Below, piece by piece: positions 5,844 to 9,663 of a stretch of 9,663 nucleotides of DNA (within the stretch, counting starts at the first letter, position 1; every line of letters begins with the position of its first letter). The stretch lies in contig JAGHZG010000032.1 of the NCBI GenBank assembly GCA_017743275.1, positions 1 through 9,663 of the forward strand, in the 5' to 3' direction. The DNA is from Chloroflexota bacterium (GTDB taxonomy: Bacteria; Chloroflexota; Anaerolineae; B4-G1; DUEL01). The notes under the pieces were generated by a model. It searched no databases and was not told where the DNA came from. It saw nothing but the letters and a program-made list of their open reading frames with translations. Position numbers and translations under genes: made by a program.

Positions 5844-5845
5844 CG

Positions 5846-5968
5846 CTACCTCCCCCCGTACCGGTCCAGCCGCTCCTGGATGTCCGCGACCTCGCGGCCG
5901 CGCGTGAGATACCAGGCAATCATAACCAGACAGAAGACGAGCGGTATGCTCACGAAGAAGTAGTACAT
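5846..5968 (-). CDS. 40-residue single-pass membrane protein
   Basis: ATG at 5968 with GGGAGG six bases upstream. Residues 2-20 (MYYFFVSIPLVFCLVMIAW) are a strong membrane helix, followed by a charged tail with Arg and Asp/Glu (REVADIQERLDRYGGR), probably a short amphipathic helix in the cytoplasm. Its stop is two bases before the SWIM gene start, and its last codons carry that gene's ribosome binding site, so translation is coupled. First gene after module C. Function unknown. Confidence 0.7.
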   Translation of the reverse strand: MYYFFVSIPLVFCLVMIAWYLTRGREVADIQERLDRYGGR

Positions 5969-6006
5969 CGCGGCCTCCCGATTTGTCAGATTTTTCGCCC
6001 GATTTT

Positions 6007-6050
6007 GACACCGGCGACGTGTTCCGCCCGTTTGACACCGGCGACGTGTT
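6007..6050 (-). repeat. Two tandem copies of the GACACCGGCGACGTGTT repeat
   Basis: The 17-base core is identical at 6007-6023 and 6034-6050, a 27-base step, and each is preceded by CGCCCG and T's. They lie in the 5' leader of the 5968 gene. Other copies are at 641-657 (identical) and 1000-1016 (one mismatch). Confidence 0.9.
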
Positions 6051-6209
6051 TCCCCCGTCTGCCCGGGAGCACAGCATTGACGATACGGCTTCACCTCCTT
6101 TCTGTTGGGATTTGAGATTGACGGACGTCACACTGCCCCCAGCGTCACAACAACCGTCACACAGTGGGGCTTCTTCCCACCGGCGCTATAAAGCGCCGAA
6201 TGAGAACAG
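6034..6209 (-). repeat. Conserved leader module, copy C
   Basis: The 176 bp align to 1000-1175 without gaps, at roughly 97% identity by eye. The hairpin GGCGCT-ATAA-AGCGCC is at 6182-6197, the three CGTCACA sites at 6126-6161, and AAAGGAGGTG at about 6090-6099 (minus strand). It sits between the terminator at 6235-6258 and the 5968 gene, so it is the likely promoter/leader for the operon running toward radC and dnaN. No credible start follows the Shine-Dalgarno-like sequence at normal spacing (nearest ATG is about 16 bases away). Confidence 0.85.
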
Positions 6210-6234
6210 GGGGATAAATGGATGAATAATAACC

Positions 6235-6258
6235 GGACAGGCCCCGAAGGGCCTGCCT
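6235..6258 (-). terminator. UUCG-loop terminator after the helix-turn-helix locus
   Basis: On the minus strand a nine-base stem, closed by a UUCG tetraloop, is followed by GGTTATTATTCATCC, a T-rich tail. It follows the TAA at 6284 and precedes module C. The UUCG loop appears only when read on the minus strand, supporting the direction. Confidence 0.65.
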
Positions 6259-6283
6259 GTGGTCTATGGTGGACGGTCTGGGG

Positions 6284-6475
6284 TTACATCATCTTGCCTG
6301 CCACGAACTTCTGGACATCACGTCGGGTGACAGAGCCTTCTATGACGTACCCCTTCTTATTCATCTTGTTGATGTACGGGTTGACAAGTGCTTTCATTGT
6401 TCTCAACACGCGTTTGCGGTGCTTGGGATCCTTGATTCGCTGAAGTTGCTCATACAGTAAATCTGGAAATGGCAT
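6284..6475 (-). CDS. Basic 63-residue protein, or 3' half of a frameshifted helix-turn-helix gene
   Basis: From ATG at 6475 the frame encodes 63 residues, Lys/Arg-rich, including RIKDPKHRKRVLRTMKALVNP and ending VTRRDVQKFVAGKMM. No ribosome binding site precedes this ATG, and its first codons overlap the end of the 6587 gene in another frame. A +1 shift at the GTA-TGA end of that gene would join ISRFTV to EQLQRIKDPK and give about 100 residues. This is therefore either the second half of a broken or recoded regulator or a coupled small gene. The family is not recognised. Confidence 0.45.
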   Translation of the reverse strand: MPFPDLLYEQLQRIKDPKHRKRVLRTMKALVNPYINKMNKKGYVIEGSVTRRDVQKFVAGKMM

Positions 6476-6587
6476 TGCTGCACAGACCGGCGGCCAGACT
6501 TGCCCGGCGATAAGTTTCGCCGGTTCTCCCCAGCAATTCAAGTAGAAGACGACGGAAGGGTTCCGGATCATACTGCTGTTGAGCCAT
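6450..6587 (-). CDS. Small helix-turn-helix protein, probably truncated
   Basis: ATG at 6587 has a perfect AGGAGG five bases upstream. The 45-residue product contains LLLELLGRTGETYRRASLAAGLCSNAISRF: a scaffold helix, then a helix-turn-helix with AGL in the turn and SNAISRF as recognition helix, as in Xre/Cro-type repressors. These normally run 60-100 residues; here a TGA comes right after the recognition helix, and the open frame continues in +1. The gene lies 28 bases below a 55-bp palindrome, a natural operator for autoregulation. It could be a nonfunctional fragment, a sequencing or real frameshift, or a programmed +1 site. Confidence 0.6.
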   Translation of the reverse strand: MAQQQYDPEPFRRLLLELLGRTGETYRRASLAAGLCSNAISRFTV

Positions 6588-6615
6588 TGTGACCTCCTGA
6601 TAGACCCTGAGGGCC

Positions 6616-6670
6616 GAGTGTCGCACAAAACGAATGTGTCAAATTGACACATTCGTTTTGTGCGACACTC
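6616..6670. promoter_or_regulatory. Perfect 27-bp inverted repeat with a single-base centre
   Basis: Arms 6616-6642 and 6644-6670 are exactly complementary around A6643. Each arm carries GTGTCGCACAA (6618-6628 and, inverted, 6658-6668). It ends 28 bases before the helix-turn-helix gene start. It lacks a T run, so an operator is more likely than a terminator; abutting transposon ends are another possibility. Confidence 0.8.
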
Positions 6671-6975
6671 ACCTTGAAAACCAGAGGGGCAGGCGATGAA
6701 TCCTGTTGGACATCACCGGCTGCCCCCGAATTTCCGTTCCAGGAGCAACCATCTCATTCATTCGCAGCGAGTGCTGCTATATGACCGTTCCTGCTCTCCG
6801 GACTTTTCGGCTTTATTGCCTACTCTCCGGGCACCCCGTTGGGCGGCGTCCTTTCGGAGTCAGCCAACGCGAGCCGTCCCGTGACCCTCGGCAACTACAC
6901 CGCCGGAGTCCAGCATCGCTAAAGTTGGCCTCCGACCTTCAAGCAGGCGGCGCTTTTGTTAAGTTGCGCTGGCTG
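6671..6975. other. About 300 bases without a convincing gene
   Basis: No frame on either strand starts with a good ribosome binding site. On the plus strand a 45-codon frame (about 6783-6919) ends in a protein-like stretch with SPGTPLGGVLSES, but a stop precedes it and no start is present; it may be a gene remnant or chance. GGGGCAG/CTGCCCC arms near 6686 and 6720 can pair. I see no tRNA or known riboswitch core. Confidence 0.4.
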
Positions 6976-7119
6976 CTATTCCGACCGGAGTGCTCTTGCG
7001 ATGGTCAGAACGGCGGCCAGCACCTGCACGAGGTGCCAGAGCAGCGCAGACCTGATGACATGAACCAGGATGATTACCTGCACTGCCAGCACAATTGCCG
7101 TTTCCACCATAGACCGCAT
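6976..7119 (-). CDS. 47-residue membrane protein
   Basis: ATG at 7119 with AGGAGG seven bases upstream. The protein is almost all hydrophobic: ETAIVLAVQVIILVHVIRSALLWHLVQVLAAVLTIARALRSE, split here at the Arg/His positions into one long or two short helices. Little charge apart from the ends. It follows another tiny membrane protein (7155-7307) by 35 bases and probably shares its transcript. Small pairs of this kind occur as holins, toxins or pilus accessory proteins; nothing here decides. Confidence 0.6.
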   Translation of the reverse strand: MRSMVETAIVLAVQVIILVHVIRSALLWHLVQVLAAVLTIARALRSE

Positions 7120-7137
7120 ACGCCACCTCCTTTCGCC

Positions 7138-7422
7138 CCCTCCAGGGGAGAGGGCTATATTGCCTGGCAATAACGGAGCAACCGTTCCAGGACCAGCGGA
7201 TCGTCCTCAACGCGGTCATCTGCGTTATCCCGGACTTTCCGCCGAAACCGGACAGCGAGCGCCAGGGCAAAGCCCAGCGCAAATCCCAGAAGACCTGCCA
7301 GTAGCATGGGACACCTCCCGAAGAGTTTTTTGCCGCACGGCGGCAGAACCGGAGATCGGGAATGCCGATCCCCGGTTCTGCCGCGGTGCGGACTCTCCGG
7401 GAAGGCCCTCTCCCCTGGAGGG
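7138..7422. repeat. 18-bp inverted repeats flanking the 7155-7307 gene
   Basis: CCCTCCAGGGGAGAGGGC at 7138-7155 is the exact reverse complement of 7405-7422. The left copy touches the stop codon of the gene, and the right copy lies about 100 bases upstream of its start. In RNA they could pair and enclose the gene; in DNA they could be ends of a small insertion, but no flanking target duplication is evident. Confidence 0.7.
7155..7307 (-). CDS. 50-residue single-pass membrane protein
   Basis: ATG at 7307 with GGGAGG seven bases upstream. Residues 2-19 (MLLAGLLGFALGFALALAV) are a Gly/Ala/Leu-rich membrane helix with a GxxxG-like pattern, followed by a basic RFRRK anchor and an acidic, helical cytoplasmic tail (DNADDRVEDDPLVLERLL). 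It overlaps the 18-bp inverted repeat at its stop. The 300 bases upstream are strongly structured. Function unknown. Confidence 0.62.
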   Translation of the reverse strand: MLLAGLLGFALGFALALAVRFRRKVRDNADDRVEDDPLVLERLLRYCQAI

Positions 7423-7594
7423 CAGCCGGGGCTGGTGTTCTCTTGCGAGAACAGAAGACGTCCACAAACCCCGTGCCCCAATGATAAGCCCTGGACGGGA
7501 TTGGTTCGGTGTGGACCCAGAAGCAGGAAATTTCTGCGCCCGGGTCCACACCGAACCCTTATCACGGGGCAGCGTCTCTAACCCGCAGAGCGGG
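7333..7594 (-). ncRNA. Candidate structured RNA or long structured 5' leader
   Basis: No gene fits between 7308 and 7721, but hairpins fill it. At 7333-7391, 27-base arms pair with two mismatches around a 5-base loop. At 7437-7452, a perfect 6-base stem closes a GCAA (GNRA) tetraloop when read on the minus strand. At 7474-7571, nested stems pair TGCCCC/GGGGCA, TGATAAG/CTTATCA and a perfect 16-base stem (7503-7518 with 7542-7557). At 7582-7594, CCCGC-AGA-GCGGG. The GNRA loop and the direction of neighbouring genes favour a minus-strand transcript. No known RNA class was recognised, and conservation is unknown. Confidence 0.4.
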
Positions 7595-7721
7595 GCGTCA
7601 CACTGTGGGCCGGCGTCTCTCCAGTCCCGGCCTTGCAGTACGGCAGTCGCTGCCGGGCCGGAGTGGCCCCCAGGAAGCGCGCCGATCCTGCCGTGTTAAG
7701 GTGCCGATGCGGTTCTTGCAG

Positions 7722-8171
7722 TCAGCGCTGTGGACTGATGCGCATCTTGACCTGCGCGATTCCCGTCCGCGTCACCACCATATTGGACACAATGGGCGGA
7801 AAGAGTGGAGAGATGTCCGCAGCGCACTGCACCCGAACGGTTTGACTGGCGTTGTCTGCCTGGATGGAGACAACGTGGACCTGGATCTTCTGAGAAGCCA
7901 GGTAATCGGTATTCAGATTGGCATAATAGGATGCGCGGCCGTACACCACGCCGCTGAAGCGGATCACGCCGGAATGCTCAAAGTACCGGATGTCCACGTC
8001 CCGAACGGCGGCCAGCGCAGCCAAATCCGCCGCTTCCTGGACCTCCGCCGCAGCGATAGCATAGCGGCCCACCCCAATGGCGAGGTTCAGGATAGGCAGG
8101 AAGACAAAGGTGAAGAACATCGCCCACCAGGTGAAGGAGTAGCCGCGCCGCTCACGCATCAGGCGGAACAT
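7722..8171 (-). CDS. TadG-like pilus assembly protein
   Basis: A 149-residue protein. The basic start (MFRLMRERRGYSF) precedes a membrane helix at about residues 14-34 and then VGRYAIAAAEVQEAADLAALAAVRDV, the pattern of Tad-locus minor pilins (TadG/TadE-like: ..vDxgr.y..r..lQ.aaDaAALaga). The remainder is a mostly strand-forming extracytoplasmic domain. TadG proteins usually carry a much longer C-terminal part, so this is a short form. The start at 8171 lies one base after the TadE stop, with AGGAGGG upstream. It is thought to act at the outer face in assembling the Flp pilus. Confidence 0.82.
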   Translation of the reverse strand: MFRLMRERRGYSFTWWAMFFTFVFLPILNLAIGVGRYAIAAAEVQEAADLAALAAVRDVDIRYFEHSGVIRFSGVVYGRASYYANLNTDYLASQKIQVHVVSIQADNASQTVRVQCAADISPLFPPIVSNMVVTRTGIAQVKMRISPQR

Positions 8172-8172
8172 T

Positions 8173-8565
8173 TCACCATCCCTCCTGTCTGGCCGTGGCC
8201 TCTCCGAAAACCTCGTAAGGCCCTGAGGGAATCAGCCCGCCGACCAGGTTGGGAATCCGGTACGTGACCCGCACGCGAAGTTCTGTGCCGACGATCCCGC
8301 CAGGCGCGAGGATTTCCACCTGGGGGTCGCCGATGGGCAGAGCGGACTTGGCGAAGGAATACGCCGCGGCCGCCGCTGCTCCTGCCGGATTGGTCTGGGC
8401 GACCGACCCCACCCGCGCGCCGTGGCGCGCTGCTTCCTTGGCCATCTGCGAGCCGTACACGACGATGCCGAACTGCACGAAGGCCAGAAAGACTATCAGC
8501 ACAATGGGCAGGGTAATGGCCGCCTCGGTCATCTCGCTGGCCCGTCGGTGTCTGAGCAGTTTCAT
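8173..8565 (-). CDS. TadE-like minor pilin
   Basis: A 130-residue protein with the TadE pattern: short basic leader MKLLRHRRAS, then E11 followed by MTEAAITLPIVLIVFLAFVQFGIVVYGSQMAKEAARHGAR (membrane helix about 15-36, then an amphipathic helix). The C-terminal half is a small strand-rich domain. TadE is a pseudopilin cleaved by the prepilin peptidase and needed for Flp pilus assembly. A strong AAAGGAGGTG lies before ATG 8565. The leader RRASE is almost the same as in the pilin below (RRASEYSE against RRASEMTE), suggesting a shared cleavage context. Its stop is followed after one base by the TadG start. Confidence 0.85.
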   Translation of the reverse strand: MKLLRHRRASEMTEAAITLPIVLIVFLAFVQFGIVVYGSQMAKEAARHGARVGSVAQTNPAGAAAAAAYSFAKSALPIGDPQVEILAPGGIVGTELRVRVTYRIPNLVGGLIPSGPYEVFGEATARQEGW

Positions 8566-8609
8566 CCCGGAGCACCTCCTTTCTTTCGCTTCTATCGGCC
8601 TGGGTCTGA

Positions 8610-8759
8610 TTACCGCAGGCTACTCGCGACCCTGTTCACCACCTCGGAGACGTTGATGCCGAGGAGCTCAAACGCCGCGATGCCAATGAGGACGACCAGG
8701 AACAGGACCATGCCGACCTCGCTGTACTCGGACGCCCGGCGATCCTTGAGCAGACACAT
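8610..8759 (-). CDS. Flp-type pilin
   Basis: A 49-residue protein starting at ATG 8759, with AAAGGAGGTG eight bases upstream; a frame extension to 8819 has no ribosome binding site. The leader MCLLKDRRAS is followed by EYSEVGMVLFLVVLIGIAAFELLG, a hydrophobic pilin helix, and a short tail. This matches Flp pilins (about 50-70 residues, with a Glu-Tyr pair at the head of the helix). Family cleavage is usually after a Gly five residues before the Glu-Tyr pair; here that position is Arg or Asp, so the site is atypical. It lies between the prepilin peptidase and TadE genes, the usual order in tad loci. Confidence 0.82.
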   Translation of the reverse strand: MCLLKDRRASEYSEVGMVLFLVVLIGIAAFELLGINVSEVVNRVASSLR

Positions 8760-8785
8760 GGGACTCACCTCCTTTCTTCTCGGAT

Positions 8786-9370
8786 TTACAGGATGTGGAC
8801 AAACAGATACGTCACCCAAGCCAGCGCCAGCACTGGCATTGCCGGCGCTTTCCCGGTGACGTCATCCGCCACAGGACGATGAATGGTGCCCAGGGTTGCC
8901 CAGAGCACCCTGGGCAGGTTTTTCCCGTGGTGGCGAATCGCATAGAGAAAACTGACCATCACTCCGGAGAGAAGCAGCATCCAGGCCAGACGGGAATCAG
9001 GAAACAGGACCATCAACGTCATAATTGCCTTCACGTCTGCGCCTCCCAGAACGTTCAGGAACCAGAGAATCAGCACGACCATCCAGGACATCATTGTGGC
9101 TTCCAGTCCCTGGTCAACGACATAACGCCAGATGCCCGCTATGCCTGCCATCCCCAGAGGCCAGGAAGACGGCCATTCAGCAATTATCATCACGAGCGCA
9201 AAGAGAAACGCAACAGCCCACTTACCGCGAACAGTCTGCCAGGCCACGGCCAACAATAACGGCGGGACGGTCAGCCAGTTGCTGACTTCGCCTTTCCGGA
9301 TGTCAGCAATGGAGAGCCAGACCAGCCAGACGGATACGGTGACGTACAGGATGATGCTCGTGATGCTCAC
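8786..9370 (-). CDS. A24-family prepilin peptidase (TadV/CpaA type)
   Basis: A 194-residue membrane protein of about six helices. The two catalytic aspartates are in ADIRKGEVSN (D23) and in GGADVK (D112), the conserved motif of type IV prepilin and Flp peptidases. It lacks the N-terminal methylase domain of PilD, as TadV/CpaA enzymes do, and should cut leader peptides off the pilin, TadE and perhaps TadG in the inner membrane. The start chosen is GTG at 9370, which has GGAGG six bases upstream; a GTG at 9433 would lengthen it by 21 residues but has no ribosome binding site. It heads the pilus gene cluster. Confidence 0.9.
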   Translation of the reverse strand: MSITSIILYVTVSVWLVWLSIADIRKGEVSNWLTVPPLLLAVAWQTVRGKWAVAFLFALVMIIAEWPSSWPLGMAGIAGIWRYVVDQGLEATMMSWMVVLILWFLNVLGGADVKAIMTLMVLFPDSRLAWMLLLSGVMVSFLYAIRHHGKNLPRVLWATLGTIHRPVADDVTGKAPAMPVLALAWVTYLFVHIL

Positions 9371-9422
9371 GGATACCTCCGGATATGCATTTACATCTCC
9401 TGTTTCCGGGTCGGGAGAAATC

Positions 9423-9516
9423 TTGTACGACACTTTTCAGGGCTGTTAGACCCCCGTTTTTTGCACATTGTACGACACCCAGAGGGTGGTTCTGGAAATA
9501 CAACGCACATTGTACG
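9423..9516 (-). promoter_or_regulatory. Direct repeats upstream of the prepilin peptidase gene
   Basis: TTGTACGACAC occurs at 9423-9433 and 9468-9478. The second lies within GCACATTGTACGACAC (9463-9478), and GCACATTGTACG recurs at 9505-9516. All have the same orientation, 53 to about 145 bases upstream of the GTG at 9370. The 11-mer differs by one base from the palindrome arms at 6618 and 6658. It is probably a regulator binding region. Confidence 0.6.
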
Positions 9517-9540
9517 TCTACATTACCGGACAATCTTACC

Positions 9541-9663
9541 CTACCTCACCACACGCACCGGATACCATGCAACTTCCCAGGATACCTCATTGGATGCCAC
9601 CCCCGCCGCATCCACCCAGGCCCGCCAGGTTCCCTTCTCGGTCGTCCCAAACAGCCAGTCCCC
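9541..9663 (-). CDS. C-terminal fragment of an unrecognised protein
   Basis: Reading in from the window edge, 40 codons stay open to TAG at 9541-9543. The residues include GDWLFGTTEKGTWRAWVDA and end WYPVRVVR; four tryptophans and many strand-forming residues suggest an extracellular beta-rich domain. The product and start lie outside the window. It is separated from the prepilin peptidase gene by about 170 bases that hold the direct repeats. Confidence 0.6.
   Translation of the reverse strand, partial: GDWLFGTTEKGTWRAWVDAAGVASNEVSWEVAWYPVRVVR

Noticed and set aside
4626..6131. A single 501-codon frame starting inside module C
   Set aside because: Its first 95 codons overlap the leader module and the 40-residue membrane gene in another frame and have no ribosome binding site at their start. 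The gene-like part begins at 5843.
6616..6670. Hairpin-telomere (protelomerase) resolution site
   Set aside because: The palindrome has an odd single-base centre, there is no protelomerase gene, and genes continue on both sides.
6959..7549. Long minus-strand frames of 108-196 codons over 6959-7565
   Set aside because: They run through the hairpin region and across two well-started small genes, and their translations are biased shadow sequence.
9303..9533. A 76-codon minus-strand frame upstream of the prepilin peptidase
   Set aside because: It overlaps the direct repeats and the peptidase start, and lacks a ribosome binding site.

Overview
This window is moderately GC-rich. Every gene I can support lies on the minus strand, so it reads as a series of operons running right to left. 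Strong AGGAGG-type ribosome binding sites, GTG starts and a Tad/Flp pilus locus point to a bacterium. The style of the proteins suggests a Gram-positive or Chloroflexota-like host, but nothing here fixes the taxon. A private DNA polymerase sliding clamp, a RadC-family protein, a protein with an SSB-like acidic tail and many small orphan proteins suggest an accessory replicon (plasmid, integrative element or phage-like element) rather than core chromosome. That is inference; no relaxase, integrase or replication initiator is visible.

Right part, in transcription order: the C-terminal end of an unrecognised protein (9541-9663); an A24 prepilin peptidase (8786-9370); a short Flp-type pilin (8610-8759); TadE-like (8173-8565) and TadG-like (7722-8171) proteins. 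Next comes about 400 bp with no gene but many strong hairpins (about 7333-7594), which may be a structured RNA. Two tiny membrane proteins follow (7155-7307, 6976-7119), then about 300 bp with no clear gene, a 55-bp near-perfect palindrome (6616-6670) and a small helix-turn-helix gene whose reading frame breaks (6450-6587, continuing in another frame to 6284).

Middle and left parts: a 176-bp conserved module (6034-6209) precedes a tiny membrane protein (5846-5968). After it comes an open frame joining a SWIM zinc finger to a protein that ends EEIPF like an SSB (4626-5843, with a strong internal start at 5489). Then follow an unknown 156-residue protein (4037-4507), a double zinc-ribbon membrane protein split by an in-frame TGA (4062 to 3598), RadC (2625-3383), DnaN (1459-2562) and a small acidic ORF (1237-1350). 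A second copy of the module (1000-1175) precedes a Cys-rich small protein (628-963) and a HAD-type phosphatase (108-617). A third copy of the module begins at the left edge (1-50).

The most notable feature is this repeated leader module. Each copy follows the terminator hairpin of one transcription unit, and the two complete copies precede the next unit. Each complete copy carries two hairpins, three CGTCACA sites, a perfect Shine-Dalgarno sequence without a well-placed start, and the short repeat GACACCGGCGACGTGTT. It looks like a shared control element for several operons. A second candidate control circuit is the GTGTCG(C/T)ACAA motif. It forms both arms of the palindrome upstream of the helix-turn-helix gene and recurs twice upstream of the prepilin peptidase gene.
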